DNA of 57,947 nt from Verrucomicrobiota bacterium (GTDB taxonomy: Bacteria > Verrucomicrobiota > Verrucomicrobiia > Chthoniobacterales > UBA10450): positions 1-57,947 of the forward strand of contig QHPG01000101.1 of the NCBI GenBank assembly GCA_003219005.1. Direction: 5' to 3'. A program made the translations under genes and the position numbers. A model generated the notes under the pieces. That model was not told where the DNA came from and did not search any database. It worked only from the letters and a program-made list of their open reading frames with translations. This document shows, piece by piece, positions 42,305 through 49,312 of this stretch (the first letter of the stretch is position 1; every line of letters starts with the position of its first letter).

Positions 42305-43171
42305 ATGAAAGACAAAGCGCCAGCAATCGGCATTATCGGCGGGAGCGGCCTATATCAGATGGAGGAATTGCGCGACGCGACCGAACACAAGATCGACACC
42401 CCATTTGGGCCGCCATCGGACACGCTCGTCGGCGGAACGCTGGGCGGGCATCAGGTTTATTTTCTGCCGCGCCATGGTCGCGGTCATCGGATTCTGCCAC
42501 ACGAAATCAATCATCGGGCCAATATTTACGGGCTTCGTTTGCTCAACGTCCGGTGGATCATCTCTGTGGCGGCGGTGGGCAGTTTGCAGGAGAAATACGC
42601 GCCACGAGATGTGCTCTTGCCTTCGCAGTTTTACGATCGGATGAGCAACCGCGCCGCTCACACGTTTTTTGGCGAGGGCATTGCCGCCCACATCGCCTTC
42701 GCTGAGCCGATCAGCGCGAACCTGCGCAATCTCCTGGCCGAATCAGCCAGGTCGCTCGGCGTGACGGTGCATAACGGCGGTACTTATGTGAACATGGATG
42801 GGCCCGCGTTTTCGACGCGCGCGGAATCGGAATTCAATCGGCGCAACGGCTTTGACGTCATCGCCATGACGAATCTCCCGGAAGCGAAACTGGCGCGTGA
42901 AGCGGAGATTGCGTTTGCGACGATGGCGATGATTACTGATTACGATTGCTGGAAGGTGGAAGAAGAACCGGTCTCTGCGCAGACGGTCCTCAGCCATTTA
43001 GTAGCGAACGCCGAGACAGCGAGGAGAGTGATTGTGGACGTCATTCCACGAATTCCGACGGAGCCGAATTGGCCGGAACACTTCGCGTTGGACACGGCGC
43101 TTGTCACGGATCGCAAGCTCTGGCCTAAGAAAACAGTCGAAAAGTTAGGGCCGATTTTAGAACGTTTCTAG
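42305..43171 (+). CDS. mtnP: S-methyl-5'-thioadenosine phosphorylase
   Basis: Cleaves methylthioadenosine from polyamine or ethylene synthesis to adenine and methylthioribose 1-phosphate, starting methionine salvage. PNP/MTAP family motifs: 'IGIIGGSGLYQMEEL', 'LPRHGRGHRILPHEINHRANI', 'VNMDGPAFSTRAES', 'VIAMTNLPEAKLAREAEI' and 'ITDYDCW'. 288 residues. The 120-nt gap to miaB (divergent) contains both promoters. Other salvage genes are not adjacent. Confidence 0.95.
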   Translation: MKDKAPAIGIIGGSGLYQMEELRDATEHKIDTPFGPPSDTLVGGTLGGHQVYFLPRHGRGHRILPHEINHRANIYGLRLLNVRWIISVAAVGSLQEKYAPRDVLLPSQFYDRMSNRAAHTFFGEGIAAHIAFAEPISANLRNLLAESARSLGVTVHNGGTYVNMDGPAFSTRAESEFNRRNGFDVIAMTNLPEAKLAREAEIAFATMAMITDYDCWKVEEEPVSAQTVLSHLVANAETARRVIVDVIPRIPTEPNWPEHFALDTALVTDRKLWPKKTVEKLGPILERF

Positions 43172-43215
43172 ACACGAGTTACACGAATTCACACGAATTT
43201 CGCGTTTGAGTCATC

Positions 43216-43289
43216 GGTAGGGCGCGCAGTCCTCTGCGCGCCGTTTATTCGCAATTCACGACGGCGCGCACGGAGTGACACGCCCTACC
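43216..43289. repeat. palindromic repeat, GGTAGGGCG family
   Basis: GGTAGGGCG/CGCCCTACC ends (9 nt, perfect), with CGGCGCGCA.. and ..TGCGCGCCG inside. In the 263-nt non-coding gap between mtnP and the VOC gene; the rest of that gap holds nothing I recognise. Confidence 0.8.
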
Positions 43290-43434
43290 AGCACAATCTC
43301 TGGGTCTTGCGAAGTGCTGACTTCGCGAAGATGCCGATCCAACGAAGCCGCACGAAGCGCCTTCAATTGATCTGCGAAGAGGTCCTGCATCACGAACGAT
43401 TGAATTGCGACGCGAACCAATTGAGAATCACAAA

Positions 43435-43863
43435 ATGAAAACGCGTTGCTTTGATCATATCGACCTACGGGTAAAAGACATGGAAGTGGCCAAAAAGTTC
43501 TACGCAAAATTTCTGCCAAAGCTTGGATTTGTTCGCGAAAGCCATGAGCCGGCACCCGCTGAAGTGTCGGGCGAAGATTTTCATACGTTTTATTCTGCGG
43601 GTGGCGACAGGCCGGCAGAATTTTTCGGTTTCACGGAGGATAAGAACCATCAGGCAAATGGCACGCGCATCGCGTTTTGGGCGGATACGCACGAAGAAGT
43701 GGATCGAGTGGCGAAGCTGGTGCGCGAAGCGGGCGGCAAGGCGCTCGAAGGGCCCGAAATCTGTGCCGAATACAGTCCCGGCTATTATGCGTTTTTCTTC
43801 GAGGACCCCGATGGCAACAAGCTGGAAATTTGCTGCAGGGAAAGTCCCATCATTGCGCAATGA
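43435..43863 (+). CDS. VOC family (glyoxalase-like) protein
   Basis: 142 residues with two beta-alpha-beta-beta-beta modules: 'FDHIDLRVKDMEVAKKFY' at the start, and 'GYYAFFFEDPDGNKLEICCR' at the end, the usual VOC metal-site positions (His, Glu). Could be a dioxygenase, isomerase or resistance protein; no context decides. ATG 43435 begins at the conserved domain, whereas the track adds ten codons. Confidence 0.85.
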   Translation: MKTRCFDHIDLRVKDMEVAKKFYAKFLPKLGFVRESHEPAPAEVSGEDFHTFYSAGGDRPAEFFGFTEDKNHQANGTRIAFWADTHEEVDRVAKLVREAGGKALEGPEICAEYSPGYYAFFFEDPDGNKLEICCRESPIIAQ

Positions 43864-43888
43864 CGGAGTTGCGGCGAAGAGTTGAAGA

Positions 43889-44425
43889 ATGAGTAAGCCA
43901 GCACACGAGCCTGCGATTCTGCAGGAGCCGCGTCGCCATCGTTATCTCAAGCTGATCGCGCTCTTCAAAATCGGCAAAGGCGTGCTGTTGCTGCTGCTTG
44001 GTGTTTCACTGCTTTTTCTCAACGCGCGCACCCGTTGGATGGATGCCATTTCGGATTGGACCGCCGATGAAATCTTGCTGGAACACAGCAAGGCCGTCAC
44101 CTATCTGCTTAACAAACTACAAGCAGTGCTTGCAGGCGGCACGTTGCGTGCCACCGGTTTTTTGGCGCTCTTTTATACGGCGGTTCTTTTTACCGAAGGA
44201 ATCGGCGTTTATATGCAGCAACGCTGGGCGGAGTTACTCATGATCTTCGCGACCGCGGCACTGATTCCACTAGAAGTCCGTCATCTCTGGCATCGGCCGG
44301 GTTTGGTGGGCGTGCTCATTCTGCTGGCGAACTGTTTCATTGTTTGGTTTTTGTATCGCGTCCTTAAACGGGACAAGCCCAAGGCGCACGTCGTGCACCG
44401 GAGTGAATTGGTCGAGACGCGTTAA
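43889..44425 (+). CDS. DUF2127 family membrane protein
   Basis: 178 residues with about four helices. The 'HRYLKLIALFKIGKGVLLLLLG' opening and the 'LALFYTAVLFTEGIGVYM..RWAELLMIFATAALIPLEV' middle are typical of DUF2127. Function unknown. Begins 25 nt after the VOC gene, perhaps one transcript. Confidence 0.85.
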   Translation: MSKPAHEPAILQEPRRHRYLKLIALFKIGKGVLLLLLGVSLLFLNARTRWMDAISDWTADEILLEHSKAVTYLLNKLQAVLAGGTLRATGFLALFYTAVLFTEGIGVYMQQRWAELLMIFATAALIPLEVRHLWHRPGLVGVLILLANCFIVWFLYRVLKRDKPKAHVVHRSELVETR

Positions 44426-44512
44426 ACAAATCATCGGTTTGCAAGCGGGGACACGCTCGGCAGGCGAGCGAGCGGCGAATACTTCTAGCGGGGAACCAGG
44501 GATTGAGTGTCC

Positions 44513-44773
44513 ATGCAAAGGCCAAAACTTGATGACAGCATGACTTTGCTGGCGGATTTCGGAAAGACCGAAGCAATCTGCGTCGAGGTACTGGATAATC
44601 CGGCGGCCGAGCAGGGCATTTTGCTAAAGGTGATGGCCCGCGGCCCATTCGAACAAGGCCAGCAAGTTTGGATCGTCGATCGCGACGGATCAAAAGTCGG
44701 CGCGACTGTAGAAAATGTCGTTCAACAAACCATCGATAGCGAAGTGACGCTATCGACCGTGTTGCCGGCATAA
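44513..44773 (+). CDS. small hypothetical soluble protein
   Basis: 86 residues from ATG 44513 (GTG 44507 is an alternative). Looks like a small beta-barrel (VEVLDNPAAEQGILLKVMARGPFEQGQQVWIVDRDG). I do not recognise a family. About 300 nt without a gene follow (44774-45075); that stretch holds the repeat 44973-45007 and, on minus, an open fragment resembling an outer-membrane-barrel end. Confidence 0.5.
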   Translation: MQRPKLDDSMTLLADFGKTEAICVEVLDNPAAEQGILLKVMARGPFEQGQQVWIVDRDGSKVGATVENVVQQTIDSEVTLSTVLPA

Positions 44774-44972
44774 TTGTAGGCCAGCGTGAATTGTCCGCCG
44801 AACGGATTCTCCCGAAACGTGACATGGGGCGCTGCTTCGTAATCGTTCACACCGCCACTAACCGCATGCCATCCTCAGCTCGTAGAGGTCAGTCGTTAGG
44901 GCGGTGAAGCTGTGAAGTGGTAGCTTCATCATTCGACTCGCAACTTAAACACCCAAGGCGGTTCCGCGAGTT

Positions 44973-45007
44973 CTGGGGAGCGCAGGCTGCCAGCCTGCAC
45001 TCCCCAG
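44973..45007. repeat. perfect palindrome CTGGGGAG...CTCCCCAG
   Basis: CTGGGGAG and CTCCCCAG flank GCAGGCT-GCC-AGCCTGC. Arms perfect except one unpaired base in each. Intergenic. Confidence 0.8.
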
Positions 45008-45075
45008 AAGCATGTGGCTCGCCTGCAGTCCCCCAGACACGACCACTGCGACTTCGCAAGACGTTTCCCAGATGA

Positions 45076-45921
45076 ATGGCGATGAAGCGAAAATCGGAAC
45101 GGACCGAACGCAGCTTTCCGTTCCTACAGGTTAACCAGCGCGAAACCAAACCGCGCAAGCGCGGCTTAACGGAAATCCGCGGGCCGTACTACTCCGTAGT
45201 CGGCCGGCGATATCTCGAAGACTTGTTCGAAACAATGGGCGCGTATGTCGATTCGCTAAAGTTCGCCGGCGGCTCGTTCACGCTGATGCCAGAGAAGGCT
45301 GTGCGGGCAATCATTGCTCTTTGTCACAAATTTGATGTCCTCGTTTCCACGGGCGGCTTCATCGAGCGCGTGCTTGCCCAAGGCAGCGATGCGGTTCGCA
45401 GATATGTCGCCGAATGCAAGAAGCTGGGCTTCGACATTATCGAAATCTCGGCCGGTTTCGTTTCTATTCCGACTGATGATTGGCTGCGGCTGATTGACTT
45501 CGTGCGCAAATCCGGATTAAAAGCGAAACCGGAAGTTGGAATTCAGTTCGGCGCTGGCGGTGCGACCGCACCTGCAGAACTAAAAGCCGAAGGCACACGC
45601 GACCCGAACTGGGCGGTTGCTCAAGCAAAACGATTTCTCGAAGCTGGCGCGGAGATCATCATGATTGAGAGCGAAGGGATCACGGAGAATGTCGATCCCT
45701 GGCGCACCGATGTGCCGGCGAAATTCATTGACGAGCTCGGCGCGGAGAAGCTGATGTTCGAGGCGGCTGACCCAGACGTGTTCGCGTGGTACATCAAAAA
45801 CTACGGCGCAGACGTGAATCTCTTTGTCGATTACAGCCAGATTGTGCAATTGGAATGTCTGCGTGCTGGAATTTGGGGAACGAAAAGCCTGTGGGGAAGG
45901 GTCGTGACGTACAAAGAATGA
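45076..45921 (+). CDS. phosphosulfolactate synthase family (ComA/HSA32-like)
   Basis: 281 residues matching the ComA TIM barrel: 'MGAYVDSLKFAGGSFTLMPE', 'DVLVSTGGFIERVLAQG', 'GFDIIEISAGFVSIPTDDW', 'AGAEIIMIESEGITENV' and 'YGADVNLFVDYSQIVQLECLR'. In methanogens ComA joins sulfite to phosphoenolpyruvate in coenzyme M synthesis; the plant homologue HSA32 has a heat-tolerance role. No other coenzyme M gene is nearby, so the function here is open. Its stop codon (TGA) is in the first bases of the palindrome that follows. Confidence 0.88.
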   Translation: MAMKRKSERTERSFPFLQVNQRETKPRKRGLTEIRGPYYSVVGRRYLEDLFETMGAYVDSLKFAGGSFTLMPEKAVRAIIALCHKFDVLVSTGGFIERVLAQGSDAVRRYVAECKKLGFDIIEISAGFVSIPTDDWLRLIDFVRKSGLKAKPEVGIQFGAGGATAPAELKAEGTRDPNWAVAQAKRFLEAGAEIIMIESEGITENVDPWRTDVPAKFIDELGAEKLMFEAADPDVFAWYIKNYGADVNLFVDYSQIVQLECLRAGIWGTKSLWGRVVTYKE

Positions 45922-46041
45922 CGAAGCACGAATGACAAATGACAAAGGAAATCCAAATGCTCAAATGCCGAAGGCCGCGCGGCTAAACTGTTTCGTCATT
46001 CGGATTTTGTCATTCCTTCGTCATTAGACATTCGTCATTCG
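45916..46041. repeat. palindromic repeat, GAATGACGAA...TTCGTCATTC
   Basis: Arms of GAATGAC/GTCATTC with several internal GAATGACAAATGACAAAGG and TTTGTCATTCCTTCGTCATT units. Between convergent genes; both stop codons lie in its ends. Confidence 0.75.
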
Positions 46042-46679
46042 CGAGCGAGGCGAAGCGAAAACCAATCGCTCGCGAGCTTGGCGACTTTCTCCAGCGCGCC
46101 CGGCTCCTCAAAAAGATGCGTGGCGCCAGCAACGATCTCCAGCTTTACTTCGCAGCGCATTTGATCGCGCGCCATCTCGTTTAGCTCAATCACAATGTCG
46201 TCATTTCCACCAACGATGAGCAACGTCGGCGCCTGCACTTTTGGCAATGCGTCACCAGCCAGATCCGGACGTCCACCGCGCGAAACCACGGCGCCCACAT
46301 CTTGCGGGATCTCCGCCGCTGCAACCAACGCCGCCGCCGCGCCTGTGCTCGAACCGAAGTAACCGATGCGCAAATCGCGCGTTTGTTTTTGTTGTTTTGC
46401 CCATCTTGTGGCGTGAACGAGGCGTTCAGCGAGCAAACCGATGTTGAATCGATGCTCGCGAGTGTGCATGTCGGTTGCTTCCTCCTCCTGCGTGAGCAAA
46501 TCAAAAAGTAACGTTGCCAGTCCCGCATCGTTCAACGTGCGCGCGACAAATTGATTGCGCGGGCTGTGCCGGCTGCTCCCGCTGCCGTGTGCAAAGAGCA
46601 CGAGCGCAACCGCGCCATCGGGGATAGTCAGATTTCCTGAAAGAACTGCATGCCCGGCCTGAATCTCAACTTCGTTCAT
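46035..46679 (-). CDS. alpha/beta hydrolase (dienelactone-hydrolase-like)
   Basis: 214 residues with the nucleophile elbow 'GYFGSSTGAAAAL' (GxSxG), 'LVLFAHGSGSSRHSPRN' oxyanion region, 'LIVGGNDDIVIELN' with the acid and 'ATHLFEEPGALE' with the catalytic His. Family includes phosphoribosyltransferase-linked hydrolases. It is 200 nt from the erythromycin-esterase-like gene, in the same direction; these three families are commonly found together in bacteria. Confidence 0.88.
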   Translation of the reverse strand: MNEVEIQAGHAVLSGNLTIPDGAVALVLFAHGSGSSRHSPRNQFVARTLNDAGLATLLFDLLTQEEEATDMHTREHRFNIGLLAERLVHATRWAKQQKQTRDLRIGYFGSSTGAAAALVAAAEIPQDVGAVVSRGGRPDLAGDALPKVQAPTLLIVGGNDDIVIELNEMARDQMRCEVKLEIVAGATHLFEEPGALEKVAKLASDWFSLRLARE

Positions 46680-46712
46680 CTTTAGTTCATATTCCTATTG
46701 TCGGTCATTGTG

Positions 46713-46832
46713 GTAGCGAAAGCGATGCGAAGCCACATCGCACTCCAAAAGCACTTCGTGCGAAATGCGCGCCAGGCGCGGGTTCGGTTTCGCGAAGCTT
46801 TGGAGTGCGCACGCGTTCTCGCGTCGCTTTCT
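46713..46832. repeat. palindromic repeat GAAAGCGATGCGA ... TCGCGTCGCTTTC
   Basis: Outer arms pair in 12 of 13 positions; inner arms GCACTCCAAA (46740) and TTTGGAGTGC (46799) pair perfectly. A GAGCAAGAGCAG-type hexamer tandem follows at 46836-46866. Fills most of the 201-nt gap between the hydrolase and esterase-like genes. Confidence 0.8.
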
Positions 46833-46880
46833 TTCGAGCAAGAGCAGGAGCATGAGCAAGAGTAGGATTAAGGGCGTAAA

Positions 46881-48203
46881 CTAAACTTTGAACGGATACG
46901 TTTCTGGTAACTCACCGGAGTCCCAAACGCCGGTCCGCTCCAGCGGTTCGACTGCGCGCGTTTCATCGATGTGAATGATCGCATCGAACTGTTCCGGTAG
47001 CCGCGCATGAAAATAATGACTCAACCGTTCGCTTTCGGGTCGATAGATCACACCGATAGCCCTCTCAATCCGACGCTGTTGCAGCACACCGATCTGGCCG
47101 GCGCCTCGCAAATCGATCCAAAATCGAGACAGTCCCGTCTCATGAAACAAATCTTCGTAACTGCCTCGTAGCGCTGGTCGCACATTTTTGCGCTCGGCAG
47201 GCGCGCCCCAATCTGTTGCTGCGGTCACAGTGCCGTGATACGTGCTGAAGCCGATGAGCACGGCTTCGTCGCCAAATCGTTCGCGAATGAGTTGGCCGAC
47301 ATTCATTTCGCCATAATGACTCATCTCGGCGGCGCGCGCGTCGCCGAGATGGGAATTGTGCGCCCAGACAATTGCTTTCGGTTGCCGGCCGCCATCGAGA
47401 TGCGCGACCAGATTTTCGATTGTCTCCACCATGTGTCGGTCGCGCAGATTCCACGAAGACGCGCGACCGCGAAACATCGCCCGGTAATATCGCTCTGAGT
47501 CTTTTACGAGTCGCGCGTTCTGCTCCGCGAAAAAGAGTTCCTCCGCGGCCACTTCGCCATCGCGTCTTAAGAATTCGGCTGCTTTTTGCTGCAACTCGAC
47601 CAGCTGCTCGACAACCGCGTCCTCACAAGATTCGATTGCGCCCGCAGTCGTGGCATACCCGTACTCCTGCGGGTTTCGACTAAAGTGATCAAAACAGGAA
47701 TACCGTAAACGTGCGCGTTTCGCAGAGTCAGGATCGACTTTGTCGAGATATTTCAACACCGCTTCAATCGAGGCATGCAGGCTGTAGAGATCCATTCCAT
47801 AGAATCCAACCGGCGCGCGTTTCGGCTCGATGTTTTTGTTAAAATCGCGCAGCCACTCGACGAATTCGACGACGACCGTGTTGCGCCACATCCACGTGGG
47901 GAACCGGCGAAACCCCGAAAGCGCTTTATCTGCGTTAGCGTCCACTGTAGCGCCGCGCACGTAACGATGTACTCGAGACGAATCCGGCCAGTCTGCCTCA
48001 ATGGCCAGAATCGAGAAGTCCTTTTCGGCGATCAGCCGTCTAGTGATCGCAGCGCGCTCAGAATAAAATTCGTGAGAGCCGTGAGTCGCTTCGCCCAGCA
48101 GAACAAATCGCGCATCACCGATCAACTCCAGCAGCTTGCCGAAATCGTTTGCATCGCCAGAAAGTGGCTGAGCGATTTCTCGAACAAGTTCGGCGTCCGT
48201 CAT
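46881..48203 (-). CDS. erythromycin esterase family protein
   Basis: 440 residues of the PF05139 family: '[20 protein letters not shown]' near residue 35, '[18 protein letters not shown]', '[18 protein letters not shown]' and '[17 protein letters not shown]' carry the conserved Glu/His residues. True macrolide esterases (Ere) are one branch; the branch next to a phosphoribosyltransferase is common in non-pathogens and its substrate is unknown, so resistance cannot be claimed. Start overlaps the stop of the upstream phosphoribosyltransferase gene by ATGA. Confidence 0.92.
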   Translation of the reverse strand: MTDAELVREIAQPLSGDANDFGKLLELIGDARFVLLGEATHGSHEFYSERAAITRRLIAEKDFSILAIEADWPDSSRVHRYVRGATVDANADKALSGFRRFPTWMWRNTVVVEFVEWLRDFNKNIEPKRAPVGFYGMDLYSLHASIEAVLKYLDKVDPDSAKRARLRYSCFDHFSRNPQEYGYATTAGAIESCEDAVVEQLVELQQKAAEFLRRDGEVAAEELFFAEQNARLVKDSERYYRAMFRGRASSWNLRDRHMVETIENLVAHLDGGRQPKAIVWAHNSHLGDARAAEMSHYGEMNVGQLIRERFGDEAVLIGFSTYHGTVTAATDWGAPAERKNVRPALRGSYEDLFHETGLSRFWIDLRGAGQIGVLQQRRIERAIGVIYRPESERLSHYFHARLPEQFDAIIHIDETRAVEPLERTGVWDSGELPETYPFKV

Positions 48204-48871
48204 TGTTGATCCCCCGATATCTTTTGCGCTGCGGTGGTCAGCAACTCACGAACATCATCGTCGCTGGTCTGCGAGAAATCTTCATAATATTGGCCGACAG
48301 CCTGAAAAAATTCCGGCCTGCTGAGGCAAATTGTTTCGTCGGCTTCTTCCTCGAACTCGCGACAAGTGTCTGGTGGGCCGACCGGCACGGCTACGACAAT
48401 TTTTGCGGCGCCGCTCTGTCGCAGCGCCTTTACTGCGGCCCGCATAGTTGCGCCGGTGGCCAGACCATCATCGATCAAAATTACAACGCGATCGCGCAGT
48501 TCCGGCGCTAGCCGGCCGTCGCGATATTCTTGTTCGCGCCGTGCCAATTCGGCTGTTTCCCTCGTGGTCACCGCTTCGATGGCTTCCTCTGCATGCGGTA
48601 TCGCGCGCATGACGTCCTCATTTAGAACGCGCACTCCGCCCGAGGCGATCGCGCCAGCAGCTAATTCTTCGAAACCGGGGACACCCAGTTTGCGGACGAT
48701 GAAAACGTCGAGTGGAGCGCCTAGGCGTTTTGCGACTTCGTAGGCAACAGGCACGCCGCCGCGAGGCAACCCAAGCACGATCACGTCATCGCGATCGGCA
48801 TATTGGACGAGCTTCTCCGCAAGCAATTTCACCACAGGCAATGTGACTCGGCATATCTTTGATCGCGCCAA
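48200..48871 (-). CDS. phosphoribosyltransferase family protein
   Basis: 223 residues, PRT fold with PRPP-loop '[21 protein letters not shown]' and N-terminal '[16 protein letters not shown]'. '[20 protein letters not shown]' is typical of the subfamily linked to hydrolases and Ere-like proteins. The base or substrate is unknown. The TTG start at 48871 is weak; a TTG or GTG about 9-12 codons later (before VVKLLAEKL) could be used instead. Starts just inside from the tRNA-Ser gene. Confidence 0.88.
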   Translation of the reverse strand: MARSKICRVTLPVVKLLAEKLVQYADRDDVIVLGLPRGGVPVAYEVAKRLGAPLDVFIVRKLGVPGFEELAAGAIASGGVRVLNEDVMRAIPHAEEAIEAVTTRETAELARREQEYRDGRLAPELRDRVVILIDDGLATGATMRAAVKALRQSGAAKIVVAVPVGPPDTCREFEEEADETICLSRPEFFQAVGQYYEDFSQTSDDDVRELLTTAAQKISGDQQ

Positions 48872-48899
48872 CCGCAGCTGCCAATCCTGCCAAGCAGCA

Positions 48900-48989
48900 T
48901 GGCGGAAGGGGTGGGATTCGAACCCACGGTGGGTTTCCCCACGCTCGATTTCGAGTCGAGTGCCTTAAACCGGACTCAGCCACCCTTCC
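48900..48989 (-). tRNA. tRNA-Ser (CGA), CCA encoded
   Basis: On minus: acceptor GGAAGGG/CCCTTCC, anticodon stem CTCGA/TCGAG with loop CTCGAAA (anticodon CGA, codon UCG), a long variable arm (GTGGGGAAACCCAC) typical of serine tRNA, T loop GTGGG-TTCGAAT-CCCAC and discriminator G followed by CCA. The ORFs that overlap it are artefacts. Confidence 0.97.
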
Positions 48990-48999
48990 TTCAGTGAAG

Positions 49000-49112
49000 A
49001 GAACGCCGAACGCTGAACGTCGAACATCCAATGCCGAAGTATTCGCGAGTGGGCGTGGAATGCAAATTCCACTCTAAAATTGGACGTTCGGCGTTGGGCG
49101 TTGGACGTTTTT
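49000..49112. repeat. repeat region with GAACGTC and GTTGGACGTTCGGCGTT units
   Basis: Left side AACGCCGAACGCTGAACGTC, right side TTGGACGTTCGGCGTTGG and GTTGGACGTT form a long inverted structure. Shares 16-17-mers with the miaB coding region. Lies in the 323-nt gap between tRNA-Ser and nrdJ. Confidence 0.7.
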
Positions 49113-49234
49113 CTCAATCGGCCAGGCGCTGCCTCAGCGTAGCAAAAAATGTTACAATTTTATGCTTGCCATGCCTACGCCAGGGCCTGCATATTGTATG
49201 TCCAACCGGACAGCCACGCTATTACTTGTTGTTG

Positions 49235-49273
49235 ACTGGTATTCACAGGTTTTTAGCACCGCTGTTCACCAGT
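49235..49273. promoter_or_regulatory. inverted repeat upstream of nrdJ
   Basis: ACTGGTATTCACAG and CTGTTCACCAGT can form a stem (ACTGG/CCAGT and ACAG/CTGT) around TTTTTAGCACCG, 40 nt before the nrdJ ATG. Could be a regulator site or leader hairpin. No cobalamin-riboswitch B12 box was found in the gap. Confidence 0.4.
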
Positions 49274-49312
49274 ATTCGCATCTTATTCGAACTTTAACCC
49301 TCCCTCACCGCC

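Noticed and set aside
41683-42705. 340-codon plus-strand ORF across miaB and mtnP
   Set aside because: Covers parts of two well-supported genes in other frames and has no domain.
44774-44880. Minus-strand open fragment reading ..GGVNDYEAAPHVTFRENP..
   Set aside because: Looks like the end of an outer-membrane barrel gene, but it is only about 35 codons and ends inside an antisense gene; too short to call.
46836-46866. CRISPR-like array
   Set aside because: GAGCAAGAGCAG units are 6-bp tandem repeats without spacers; none of the repeats in the window has CRISPR spacing and no cas gene is present.
46881-48203. Macrolide resistance gene
   Set aside because: Erythromycin-esterase family membership alone does not show macrolide hydrolysis; context is the common phosphoribosyltransferase-linked branch.
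48786-49077. ORFs across the tRNA-Ser region (48786..49031, 48859..49077)
   Set aside because: They translate the tRNA gene itself; such products are well-known annotation artefacts.
48990-49312. cobalamin riboswitch or NrdR box before nrdJ
   Set aside because: No B12-box sequence and only a poor NrdR-like match (CATATTGTATG).
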